Source of the DNA: UBA7374 sp049890275
GTDB lineage: Bacteria > Verrucomicrobiota > Verrucomicrobiia > Opitutales > Coraliomargaritaceae
Assembly: GCA_049890275.1 (NCBI GenBank)
Contig: JBMHBT010000002.1
Span: 69,922-133,921, forward strand
DNA: 64,000 nt
Reading direction: 5' to 3'
Of this stretch, positions 26,262-34,697 are shown piece after piece. The stretch's first letter is position 1. Every line of letters starts with the position of its first letter. The position numbers and the translations under genes are program-made. Under the pieces are notes generated by a model. The model had not been told where the DNA came from. It saw nothing but the letters and a program-made list of their open reading frames with translations, and did not search any database.

Positions 26262-27539
26262 TCACAGGGATTTTCGGCTTCTGGCGCCTCCGCTTCCGGT
26301 TGATGGGAGTGGTATAGTTTCAAAGGTTTCGAGAATGGGTATCGCAGCCGCAACGCCCACTCCGCCGATGAAAGCAGCAGGGAGCAGCAGGGTAAGTTGT
26401 TTGTTGGAGTAAGCGGCGTAACAATCGGTAACATAGGTGCCCTTGTCGAAGTAGGCGACGCTCACTGCGGGTTTGAGAAAGTCGCCGACAAAGAGATCGA
26501 AGGTTTTTTCGATGGCAGCTGAATAGGGAGCCAGATCCGGGCTGGCCTGAATGAATTCCTGTAGAACCGGCAAAAAATCATAGGCATCCGAGTAGGAGTA
26601 GCTGAGCGCTTTCTTGGGAAGGAATGCGGCTAGTTTTTGAAAGTTTTCTGATTCGTTGAGGCGCGGACCCGCACTTTCAGCGCCCCAGTCTTGGTGCGTG
26701 TAGAGGGTGAGTGTGTCGTTCTTTGCGGAGGTTTCTATAAAAAGCCTGGAGTCGGCAAATGGCAGTAGTTCACTGAGGTCGGCATGGATGCCATCCTCCA
26801 GTTCTCTAAGTGTAATGGGTAGATTCGTTGCGAGCGGTTTGAGCTGTTGTACGATGTCTGCAGCACCTGTAATGCGTAGCCAAACCTTATAGGTGGTATT
26901 GAATCCATCGCTAACGCTTTCATGCCAGAAAAGATCCCATTTACCGGAGAGTGCTTGGATGGCTGCACCATAAGTGACTTCTGTGCTTGGAATATTTTGA
27001 GAGAGTTGGGATTCGATCAACGTCTCACCCATCGGCCCCATGGTTTGGCCGAGAAGTTCTACAATCGTTTTGCGGAAAGAATCGATTTGAAAGAGGAAGG
27101 AGATCGCTACTGAAGCGTCTGCGGGAGCAAGTTTGGCAGCAGTAAAAGGGAAAGTCTTACTATCAGGATTTCCGAAGGATTCAAAGAATCCCAGCGGTTT
27201 ACCTTCTTGTAATAACAGAGCAGATCGATTGGCATAAACTCCTTCTTTGAGCTGCTTCGAACTGGTGCCGATGGCATGGATACTCCCCAAGCCAAGTGTG
27301 TTAAAGAGTGCATTGAAATCCAGCTGCACCATCGCGAGTAGTGGCTGGCTGACGACTAAATCAGCATAGATTTCATGGAGTGTCTCAGCGATTTTCTGGC
27401 CGTCGCCTCTAAAATCAGCATAGGCCAGGAAGGTACCATCGGTGTCTAGATGCGGACGGATTTTTTTAAAACTATCTGCCTGTGCGGAGAAAGGGAGAAG
27501 GGAGAGTACTGCAAGGGTGATTACCTGTAATTGTTTCAT
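26262..27539 (-). CDS. Exported protein of unknown function with a C-terminal hydrophobic segment
   Basis: I do not recognise this 425-residue protein. It has a clear Sec signal (MKQLQVITLAVLSLLPFSAQA, cleavage probably after residue 21). A long soluble region without Cys-rich or catalytic motifs follows. A late hydrophobic stretch (LTLLLPAAFIGGVGVAAAIPIL, split here at the FIG) near residues 381-402 precedes a short basic Gly/Ser-rich tail. A C-terminal anchor with a basic tail recalls sorted surface proteins, but no PEP motif is present. It resembles the DUF3352-like style of periplasmic domain only loosely. It is upstream of gluQ on the same strand (72-base gap). Confidence 0.6.
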   Translation of the reverse strand: MKQLQVITLAVLSLLPFSAQADSFKKIRPHLDTDGTFLAYADFRGDGQKIAETLHEIYADLVVSQPLLAMVQLDFNALFNTLGLGSIHAIGTSSKQLKEGVYANRSALLLQEGKPLGFFESFGNPDSKTFPFTAAKLAPADASVAISFLFQIDSFRKTIVELLGQTMGPMGETLIESQLSQNIPSTEVTYGAAIQALSGKWDLFWHESVSDGFNTTYKVWLRITGAADIVQQLKPLATNLPITLRELEDGIHADLSELLPFADSRLFIETSAKNDTLTLYTHQDWGAESAGPRLNESENFQKLAAFLPKKALSYSYSDAYDFLPVLQEFIQASPDLAPYSAAIEKTFDLFVGDFLKPAVSVAYFDKGTYVTDCYAAYSNKQLTLLLPAAFIGGVGVAAAIPILETFETIPLPSTGSGGARSRKSL

Positions 27540-27731
27540 GCGATTTGAAGACGGGATTGTTTTTGATCATCAGGCAGTACTCTTAGGCTCTATTTAGATG
27601 GTAAAATGTCAATGGTACATGCGCTTGGGTTTGCCCTTGCTTTGAGTTGGATCGCGTTCAATTTAGGTATTTCGTTTTTATTGACCACAGGACCCGGGTG
27701 ATGATTTGGCCGGGCGATCAACACCCTTATT

Positions 27732-28946
27732 ATGACCTTTGATGCACTCGGGCTCGAGCCTGCAATTCTCTCTGCCATAGCTGATGCCGGCTATACAAAT
27801 CCCACTCCAATTCAGGAACAGGCAATCCCTCATATCCTAGGCGGCCGTGATGTTATCGGATCCGCTCAAACCGGCACGGGGAAGACAGCTGCCTTTGCTT
27901 TGCCTTCGTTACATTTACTGGGTGGTCATCTCGCGGGAGCGGCGCCTCGTTGTTTGGTTCTGGGGCCCACTCGAGAATTGGCAGCGCAGGTAAAGGAACA
28001 GTTTGAAAAGTACGGCAAGGCTTCGCCTCTGCAATGTACATTGGTACACGGTGGTGTGGGCTATGGTCGCCAACGGCAGGAACTGGAAGCCGGTGCGGAT
28101 GTAGTCATCGCCACTCCTGGTCGCCTTTTGGATCATGTGCAGCAAAAGACGATCGACTTGAGCTCGATCGAATTGCTCATCCTCGACGAGGTAGACCGGA
28201 TGCTGGATATGGGCTTTATTGATGATGTGAAGCGGATCATCCGCTTTTGTAGTCACAAGAAGCGGCAGACTCTGCTCTTTTCGGCAACTGTTTCAGAGGA
28301 GATCAAACGCTTAATTGCTCGTAGCTTGAAGGATCCTGTGGAGGTGGCGATTAGCGTAAAGATTTCTCCTGCTGAGACGGTTCAACACGAGGTCTATCCT
28401 GTTGGAGCCATGCAGAAGTTTGATCTCTTAGTGGCCTTAATCGATAGCATGGAAGTAGACAGCATGATTATCTTTTGCCGGATGAAAGTGGGTGCGGATC
28501 GAATTACTCGCTGGCTGCAGCAACACAAGTACAGCGTGGCGGCCATGCACTCCGACTTAAATCAGAAACTGCGCACGAGGGCATTACAGGATTTTAAGGA
28601 CGGTGCGATCAAGATCTTGGTAGCGACTGATATTGCTTCTCGTGGTCTGGATATTGCGAACGTCACCCATGTGATCAATTATGATGTACCGGAGCATCCG
28701 GAGGACTACGTACATCGGATCGGACGAACCGGGCGTGCACAGCGTGAGGGTGATGCGGCTACGATCTTAGCGCCGGATGAAGAGAGCAAACTGGTAGCGA
28801 TTGAAAAATTTATCGATCAGGCGATTCCACAGCGCCGATTGGAGGGCTTTAATTATCTGCACGAGCCTCGCATCCGAGAGGCAGAGTCGAAGCCGAAGCG
28901 GAGCCGTCGGAATTCATCGACCAGTCGTTTTGGGCGTCGGCGTTAA
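27732..28946 (+). CDS. rhlE: DExD-box RNA helicase, RhlE-like
   Basis: ATP-dependent RNA helicase for rRNA or mRNA remodelling. The 404-residue protein has Q motif TPIQEQ, motif I AQTGTGKT (45-52), PTREL, TPGR, motif III SAT (184-186), RGLDI and HRIGRTGRA in canonical order, then a basic tail (SKPKRSRRNSSTSRFGRRR). Motif II reads DEVD (152-155) instead of DEAD, which is unusual for an otherwise ordinary bacterial RhlE. The start is the ATG at 27732. The final TAA interlocks with the TAA of the convergent carbonic anhydrase gene in a shared TTAA. Confidence 0.93.
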   Translation: MTFDALGLEPAILSAIADAGYTNPTPIQEQAIPHILGGRDVIGSAQTGTGKTAAFALPSLHLLGGHLAGAAPRCLVLGPTRELAAQVKEQFEKYGKASPLQCTLVHGGVGYGRQRQELEAGADVVIATPGRLLDHVQQKTIDLSSIELLILDEVDRMLDMGFIDDVKRIIRFCSHKKRQTLLFSATVSEEIKRLIARSLKDPVEVAISVKISPAETVQHEVYPVGAMQKFDLLVALIDSMEVDSMIIFCRMKVGADRITRWLQQHKYSVAAMHSDLNQKLRTRALQDFKDGAIKILVATDIASRGLDIANVTHVINYDVPEHPEDYVHRIGRTGRAQREGDAATILAPDEESKLVAIEKFIDQAIPQRRLEGFNYLHEPRIREAESKPKRSRRNSSTSRFGRRR

Positions 28947-29542
28947 GTGGATGGATTGTCTAGCGGTTCACGCAGGACATCGAGCTGTCCACTTTCGAGC
29001 CGGTAGATCCAGCTGTGTATCTGAAGGCGTTGCCCATTCTTCCAAGCTGCTTGAAGAATTGGATTCTCAGCGAGGCGTTCGGTCTGAGCCAGTACGTTGA
29101 GTTCGCAAAGGCGATCGACTCGTTCCGCTTCTTTAAGCGCATTTAACTCGTCGGCGTGGACTTGTGCGAGTTGGTTGATGGGGCGTACCCAGCGATTGAC
29201 TTCCTCAAAAGGACAACCATGGAGCGCTGCCTGAACACCTCCGCAACGCGTGTGGCCGCACAAGATAACATTTGGAACTTTGAGCGCTTCGATCGAATAC
29301 CGTAGGATAGCTTGTAGGTTATCATCGTTTTCAACCACTAGATTGGCGATGTTGCGGTGGACGAAAATTTGCCCGGGTTCACTGCCTGTGATTCGACAAG
29401 GCGGTACGCGACTATCGGAACAGCCAATCCAGAGGAAGTTCGGGCTTTGCCCTTCTGCGCTGCGCAGGAAGGAACCCGGAGAGCTAGCTTCTACAGTGCT
29501 TGCCCACGTCTGGTTGTTTTTCAGTAGTTCTTCGGGGCTCAT
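28943..29542 (-). CDS. Beta-class carbonic anhydrase
   Basis: Reversible hydration of CO2 to bicarbonate. The 199-residue protein has the zinc and dyad residues of the beta class: Cys41-Asp43-Arg45 in GCSDSRVPP, and His97 and Cys100 in GHTRCGG. The segment FVHRNIANLVVENDDN between them is also typical. Its ATG overlaps the dapL stop in an ATGA, so it is likely co-translated with dapL. It may supply bicarbonate to carboxylation steps; the link with lysine synthesis is not obvious. The 3' end overlaps the helicase stop by four bases on the opposite strand. Confidence 0.93.
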   Translation of the reverse strand: MSPEELLKNNQTWASTVEASSPGSFLRSAEGQSPNFLWIGCSDSRVPPCRITGSEPGQIFVHRNIANLVVENDDNLQAILRYSIEALKVPNVILCGHTRCGGVQAALHGCPFEEVNRWVRPINQLAQVHADELNALKEAERVDRLCELNVLAQTERLAENPILQAAWKNGQRLQIHSWIYRLESGQLDVLREPLDNPST

Positions 29543-30789
29543 GATCCAAAAGTGAATTGGTATTTGCCCAGTCGGTTGGCGATTTCGGTAGCGATATTTT
29601 TTTCCGCTTCTTCGCCTTGTGCGGCAAAGGTCACGGAGAAGCGGACAAAATTACCACAGTCGTCCCAAGGGACGGTACTGATGAGTTCATTGGTAATGAG
29701 CCATTGACTAAAGGCTTCTCCGGAATCGAATTCCGTTGTTTGGCCGTTGCTAGTAGCTGCTTTGGGAGCGGCAACGTAAAGAAAGAAGCTTCCTTGTGGC
29801 TTTGTTGCCGAGAAGCCGTTGTGATGGAGCGCTTCGACGAGAAGATCCATGCGACGGGAATACTTGGCGGAAATCTCCTGAGTGATACCGGGATTGGCTA
29901 AGGCAGTGGCTCCGGCTTTCTGAATGGCAAGAAATTGGCCGGAGTCCGAGTTATCTTTCATGTCGCCGTAGGCTTTAACGATAAGCGGGTTGCCGACAAC
30001 AAATCCGATGCGCCAGCCGGTCATATTGTAGCTTTTGGAGAGGGAGTGTAATTCGACTGCTACATCTTTGGCCCCGGGCACTTGGAAGATGGAAGCCGGG
30101 CGTCCCTCAAAAATAAGAGAAGCATATGCAGCATCCTGTACAATGATGAGGTTATTGGTTTTGGCGAAGGCTACAGCTTTTTCAAAGAATTCGAGTGTAG
30201 CAGATGCACCGGTGGGATTATTGGGGTAGTTAATGACGAGTACCTTCGCTTTTTCGAGGATATCGGCCGGTATTGATTCCAGATCAGGCAGAAAGTTGTT
30301 TTCTGCTTCAAGGGGAAGATTATGAACATTACCACCGTAATATCTGGCGTGGCTTCCAAGGACAGGATAGCCCGGTACGGTCATGAGTACGTAGTCGCCC
30401 GGGTTGATGAAACAGGCGGGAAGCATGGTGAGAACGGTCTTGGAACCGATGGAGTGGAGAACATCGGTTTGCCAATCGATATCACCGACGCCAAATACCT
30501 CGTTCATATAGCGAGCGGCCGCTTGTTTGAATTCGTCACCACCGTTATCGGCGTAGCCCCGGTTTTCCGGTTTGGCGGCTTCTTCCTGAAGGGTACGAAC
30601 AACTTCCGGGTAGGCCATCTCGTCGGGTTCGCCGACACCCATATCGATTAAGTCGACGTCCGGTTGTGCTTCTTGCGCTGCCTTCTTTGCTCGTTTAATC
30701 TTCTCAAACTTATAAATGGCAGTTGATTTACCGTATTGGTTGCCGCCGATGCGATCAGCAAAGAGTTCTTGTATGTACGGGTCGCTCAT
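29539..30789 (-). CDS. dapL: LL-diaminopimelate aminotransferase
   Basis: PLP enzyme that makes LL-diaminopimelate directly from tetrahydrodipicolinate. This is the short lysine/peptidoglycan route known from plants, Chlamydiae and Verrucomicrobiota. The 416-residue protein opens IQELFADRIGGNQYGKSTAIYKFEKIKR, interrupted only for length here, which is characteristic of DapL. It has GVGEPDEMAYPEVV, the NYPNNPTGA cofactor block (about 187-195) and the PLP-binding Lys252 in SLSKSYNMTGWRIGF. It heads a two-gene unit with the carbonic anhydrase and is divergent from panC across 77 bases. Confidence 0.93.
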   Translation of the reverse strand: MSDPYIQELFADRIGGNQYGKSTAIYKFEKIKRAKKAAQEAQPDVDLIDMGVGEPDEMAYPEVVRTLQEEAAKPENRGYADNGGDEFKQAAARYMNEVFGVGDIDWQTDVLHSIGSKTVLTMLPACFINPGDYVLMTVPGYPVLGSHARYYGGNVHNLPLEAENNFLPDLESIPADILEKAKVLVINYPNNPTGASATLEFFEKAVAFAKTNNLIIVQDAAYASLIFEGRPASIFQVPGAKDVAVELHSLSKSYNMTGWRIGFVVGNPLIVKAYGDMKDNSDSGQFLAIQKAGATALANPGITQEISAKYSRRMDLLVEALHHNGFSATKPQGSFFLYVAAPKAATSNGQTTEFDSGEAFSQWLITNELISTVPWDDCGNFVRFSVTFAAQGEEAEKNIATEIANRLGKYQFTFGS

Positions 30790-30866
30790 AGATGTTTATT
30801 GCTAAACTTTAATTTGTTTGTGGATAAGGGTATGATCCCTAGGATAGGCTACTAAATTTTAGATTT

Positions 30867-31709
30867 ATGCAGACGATACAATCGATTAATGAGATGCAAT
30901 CGCATGCCATCAGCCTGCGCTCAAATGGTGCTTTGATCGGCTTAGTGCCAACCATGGGCTGTCTACATGAGGGACATCTATCATTGATTGAAATCGCCAA
31001 AGAGAAAGCAGACAAAGTCATAGTATCGATTTTTGTCAACCCCGCCCAGTTTGGTCCGAATGAGGATTTCGATCGTTACCCCCGTGTGTTGGCGGACGAT
31101 ATGGAGCTTTGTCGCGAGAAGGGCGTGGATATTGTTTTTCATCCAGACAGTACAGAGATGTATCCGACTGGGTATTCAACTTACGTAGAAGAGGGGCACA
31201 TCAGTGCAGATTTATGCGGTATCTCCCGCCCCAATCATTTCCGCGGGGTGACTACAATCTGTCTGAAGTTGTTTAATATTACCCGGCCGGATTTTGCGGT
31301 TTTTGGACAAAAAGATGCTCAACAATGTGCCGTGATGAAAAAGATGGTGACGGATCTAAATCTGCCGATCGAGATCCTGGTTGGCCCTACGTTGCGGGAT
31401 CCCGACGGTTTGGCTACGAGTTCACGAAACCGATACCTGACTTCGATGCAGCGCTCGGATGCTTTGACCATACCGTATGCTCTCAATGAGGGGAAAAAAT
31501 TGGTCGAACAGGGTGTGCGCAATGTGGATCGAGTCGTAGCCGAAGTAACCCATCATCTTTCTCAGTGCCGTCGTATCCGAATGCTGTATGTGCAGGTGGT
31601 GGATCGCGAGACAATGGAGCCGGCTCGCGATATTGAACCGGGTAAACAGGTCATTGTTTTGGCCGCTTGGGTCGATCAGACTCGGCTGATTGATAATATC
31701 GACCTATAG
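30867..31709 (+). CDS. panC: Pantothenate synthetase
   Basis: Condenses pantoate and beta-alanine with ATP to form pantothenate, the CoA precursor. The 280-residue protein has the class I nucleotidyl-transferase HxGH motif (His34, His37 in PTMGCLHEGHLSL). Other family blocks are IFVNPAQFGPNEDFDRYPR, VVTKLF-like TTICLKLFNI, FGQKDAQQ, and RDPDGLATSSRN, the last including the KMSKS-like Ser-Ser-Arg. The start is the ATG at 30867. It is followed by nadB after only 6 bases, so panC, nadB and nth probably form one operon of cofactor and repair genes. Confidence 0.95.
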   Translation: MQTIQSINEMQSHAISLRSNGALIGLVPTMGCLHEGHLSLIEIAKEKADKVIVSIFVNPAQFGPNEDFDRYPRVLADDMELCREKGVDIVFHPDSTEMYPTGYSTYVEEGHISADLCGISRPNHFRGVTTICLKLFNITRPDFAVFGQKDAQQCAVMKKMVTDLNLPIEILVGPTLRDPDGLATSSRNRYLTSMQRSDALTIPYALNEGKKLVEQGVRNVDRVVAEVTHHLSQCRRIRMLYVQVVDRETMEPARDIEPGKQVIVLAAWVDQTRLIDNIDL

Positions 31710-31715
31710 TATTTT

Positions 31716-33356
31716 ATGACTGTGCAATACGATGTGATCGTAGTGGGTAGCGGCATAGCCGGATTGAGCTTTGCCGTAAAAGTGGCTGAGGCTGGAAAGC
31801 GTGTAGCCATTATCACGAAAAAGAATTCTGCGGAATCGAATACCAATTACGCGCAAGGCGGGATCGCTGCTGTTACATCGAAGACAGATGATGTAAATAT
31901 GCATGTGTCAGACACTTTAGCCGCTGGAGATGGGCTTTGTCATGAGGAGGCCGTGCGGGAAATTCTTCGAGATGGTCCGGAGTGTATTGAAGAACTGATT
32001 CAGCGTGGTGTGGCGTTCAGTCAGTTAGAAGACGGTCGGGTTTCTCTGGGTAAGGAAGGTGGCCACTCAAAAAGGCGTATTCTGCATGTTAAAGATGTAA
32101 CAGGGAAGGCCATTGAGGAAGCGCTTTTGCAGTCAGTAGCCGAACACCCCAGCATTCAAGTACTGGAGCATCATTTCGCAATTGAGCTGATTACTGCTGG
32201 AAAGTTGCAGCAGCGTGGGCATGGATTCTCTCCGGACCATGATCGCGTTCTTGGGTTGTATGTCTTGAACACCCAGACGGAAGTGGTGGAGACTTATGCT
32301 GCGGGAGCCGTGTTATTAGCTACGGGCGGAATTGGACAGGTGTACCAATACACAACAAATCCTTCAATTGCCACGGGAGACGGGATCGCAATGGCTTACC
32401 GCGCAGGCGTGGAGGTTGTGAATATGGAGTTTATCCAGTTTCATCCTACGGCATTTTATTCTCCGAGTGGAGATCGTTTTCTGATTAGTGAGGCAGTTCG
32501 TGGAGAGGGTGCCATCTTACGAAACATCCGCGGCGAAGCTTTTATGAAAGACTACGATAAGCGTGGCGATTTGGCCCCAAGAGATATCGTGGCCCGTGCG
32601 ATCGACAGCGAGATGAAGCGCTCTGGAACACGTCATGTATGGCTCGATGTACGGCATTTACCCACTGAAGTTATGCATACGCGTTTTCCAAATATTTCGA
32701 GTTACTGTGCAGACCGTGGCATTGATTTAGAAAAAGGTATGATTCCTGTCGTGCCAGCCGCTCATTATCTCTGCGGTGGAGTCAAGACTGCGCTGGATGG
32801 GTCCACTTCATTGCCAGGTCTCTATGCATGTGGCGAAGTCGCATGTACCGGACTGCATGGAGCGAATCGTCTCGCCAGTAATTCTTTATTGGAGGCGGTG
32901 GTCATTGCCAAACGTTCCGCTGAAGCGATTACAAAATTCCTAGAGGTCGAGCGATCAACGGAAGGGCCCTTACCTTCTTGGGTGGATGGGGATTTACAGG
33001 ATTCGGATGAGCGGGTCGTGCTGACGCACAATCGGGATGAGTTACGTCAGACTTTATGGGATTACGTTAGTATTGTGCGAACGGACAAGCGTTTAGAACG
33101 TGCCCGCACGCGCATTCAGAATCTACAGCGTGAAATCAACGAGTATTACTGGAATTTCAAAGTGGATACGAGTCTGCTGGAACTGCGGAATCTTATCGAG
33201 GTTTCCAGATTAATTGTTGAATGTGCATTGCAGCGAAAAGAAAGTCGCGGGTTACATTACACATTAGATTATCCGGATAAGTGTGCTGTTTCCATCGACA
33301 CAGTTGTTCGCTTGGATTCGCCGGAGAACGCTTCTTCTCAATACCGTTATGCTTAA
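31716..33356 (+). CDS. nadB: L-aspartate oxidase
   Basis: FAD enzyme that oxidises L-aspartate to iminoaspartate, starting de novo NAD synthesis. The 546-residue protein has the dinucleotide motif GSGIAG (11-16). The block STNYAQGGIAAV-like SNTNYAQGGIAA and EFIQFHPTA belong to the succinate dehydrogenase/NadB flavoprotein family. HRANRLASNSLLEAVV-like GANRLASNSLLEAVV is present. A C-terminal helical domain follows (about 410-530). NadA is not seen nearby. Its last 8 bases overlap the nth start, and it follows panC by 6 bases. Confidence 0.94.
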   Translation: MTVQYDVIVVGSGIAGLSFAVKVAEAGKRVAIITKKNSAESNTNYAQGGIAAVTSKTDDVNMHVSDTLAAGDGLCHEEAVREILRDGPECIEELIQRGVAFSQLEDGRVSLGKEGGHSKRRILHVKDVTGKAIEEALLQSVAEHPSIQVLEHHFAIELITAGKLQQRGHGFSPDHDRVLGLYVLNTQTEVVETYAAGAVLLATGGIGQVYQYTTNPSIATGDGIAMAYRAGVEVVNMEFIQFHPTAFYSPSGDRFLISEAVRGEGAILRNIRGEAFMKDYDKRGDLAPRDIVARAIDSEMKRSGTRHVWLDVRHLPTEVMHTRFPNISSYCADRGIDLEKGMIPVVPAAHYLCGGVKTALDGSTSLPGLYACGEVACTGLHGANRLASNSLLEAVVIAKRSAEAITKFLEVERSTEGPLPSWVDGDLQDSDERVVLTHNRDELRQTLWDYVSIVRTDKRLERARTRIQNLQREINEYYWNFKVDTSLLELRNLIEVSRLIVECALQRKESRGLHYTLDYPDKCAVSIDTVVRLDSPENASSQYRYA

Positions 33357-34002
33357 AGCGCAACGAGTCGCTTATATACGCCAACATTTGGCAGGGCTGT
33401 ACCCTGATCCGCCTGTTCCTCTGGATCATAAGGACCCTTATACTTTGTTGGTTGCGGTTCTGCTCTCTGCGCAGTGTACCGATGAGCGCGTAAACCGAAT
33501 CACTCCAAGTTTGTTTGCCTTAGCGGATACCCCGGAGGCGATGTGTGCATTGAGCGTCGATGAGATCCATAAAGTGATTCGGCCCTGCGGCTTAGCGCCG
33601 ATGAAGTCCAAGGGTATAGCTGGACTTTCTCGTATTTTGGTCGACCAATATGGCGGCCAAGTGCCGGAGGATATGAATGCTTTAGAGGCATTGCCAGGTG
33701 TGGGTCACAAGACGGCTTCGGTAGTGCTTTCTCAGGCATTTGGGCATCCCGCGTTTCCTGTGGATACTCACATTCATCGGCTGGCTCAAAGGTGGGGCTT
33801 GAGTTCAGGTAAGAGCGTTGTGCAAACCGAACGAGATCTGAAGCGCCTCTTTCCCAAATCGAGTTGGAACGATTTGCATCTACAGATTATTTTCTACGGC
33901 AGGGAATTTTGTACCGCCCGTCGTTGTGATGGAACAATCTGCCCGATGTGCCGCACGCTGTATCCTCGTAGAAAGAAACCCGTTGTTTTGAAAAAGGCCT
34001 AG
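33349..34002 (+). CDS. nth: Endonuclease III
   Basis: DNA glycosylase/AP lyase that removes oxidised pyrimidines. The 217-residue protein starts at the ATG at 33349 inside the end of nadB. It has the helix-hairpin-helix ALPGVGHKTA with catalytic Lys121, and VDTHIHR with catalytic Asp139. Four cysteines (188, 193, 198, 201) probably hold a 4Fe-4S cluster, but their CX4CX4CX2C spacing differs from the E. coli CX6CX2CX5C. The tail after the cluster is short and basic. A strong terminator lies 155 bases downstream. Confidence 0.93.
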   Translation: MLKAQRVAYIRQHLAGLYPDPPVPLDHKDPYTLLVAVLLSAQCTDERVNRITPSLFALADTPEAMCALSVDEIHKVIRPCGLAPMKSKGIAGLSRILVDQYGGQVPEDMNALEALPGVGHKTASVVLSQAFGHPAFPVDTHIHRLAQRWGLSSGKSVVQTERDLKRLFPKSSWNDLHLQIIFYGREFCTARRCDGTICPMCRTLYPRRKKPVVLKKA

Positions 34003-34156
34003 TCAGTTAAAACGTGCCGAGCGTTCGTTTTCATTGATTTTAGGATTCAATGTTTCCTTTTCTTTTGGAACCTATCTCTTTGCTCGATGACTAAAGTAAC
34101 AAGTTAGTTTATTATTCATATTTAGTTAGTTAGGATATTATTAGGTTAGCAACGAT

Positions 34157-34186
34157 CCCGCCTCGTATTTGCGAGGCGGGTTTTTT
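34157..34186 (+). terminator. Rho-independent terminator after nth
   Basis: CCCGCCTCG and CGAGGCGGG form a perfect 9-bp GC-rich stem around a 6-base loop, followed by TTTTTT at 34181-34186. It ends the panC-nadB-nth transcript. The 150 bases between nth and this stem hold no open frame I can support. A short independent RNA ending here is possible but not shown. Confidence 0.9.
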
Positions 34187-34291
34187 CTGCTAGCGCGCGG
34201 CAGGTTCGCTTCATTCGCTGTCATATGTTGCCATTGCAATTGGCTTGCTGGTTCTTTTGCAGTATGGTTATGAAAGTGGCCGTTCAGCATC

Positions 34292-34597
34292 ATGAGTAAG
34301 AAACAATCAAACCGCAAAGAACACGTCATCCTATTGATGGCTTTGGTCTCATTGTTGATTTTGGGTATTTTCTTGGGCAGTATGATCTTGCAGACACGTC
34401 GGGAATACCGCCATTTCATTGAACGGAGAGCCGATCTGGAAAATCGATTGGCTCAGGCTCGAGAAGAATTTCGAGTCAAAGAGGCCTATTATGGACGATT
34501 ACTGGAGGATCCTGAGTTTCTTGAGCGCGTAGCGCGTGAGCGATTGGGTTATTCTCGTTCCGACGAGGTCTTGTTCCGTTTCGACGATGAGCCTTGA
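34292..34597 (+). CDS. ftsB: FtsB/DivIC-family septum formation initiator
   Basis: A small bitopic division protein of 101 residues. A basic cytoplasmic N-terminus (KKQSNRKEH) precedes one membrane helix (about 13-31, ILLMALVSLLILGIFLGS). A coiled coil (about 36-70) follows. The conserved juxtamembrane-distal block has DPEFLERVARERLGYSRSDEVLFRF, shown here only to mark the family's ER-LG signature. It would join FtsL and FtsQ at the septum. The gene stands alone after a terminator and about 100 bases before a UDP-sugar pyrophosphorylase gene. Confidence 0.85.
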   Translation: MSKKQSNRKEHVILLMALVSLLILGIFLGSMILQTRREYRHFIERRADLENRLAQAREEFRVKEAYYGRLLEDPEFLERVARERLGYSRSDEVLFRFDDEP

Positions 34598-34697
34598 ATC
34601 ATTTGCTTCGGTTGGGCCGTTCGTCTGTAACTTGGATTTTACCCTCGAAGTGGTTCCATGTTTGCATTGCTAATAGCTCTTGCTAGTAAGTGATTCA

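Noticed and set aside
34003..34156. Possible small RNA gene before the terminator at 34157
   Set aside because: No promoter or conserved fold could be supported; the terminator is adequately explained by panC-nadB-nth.
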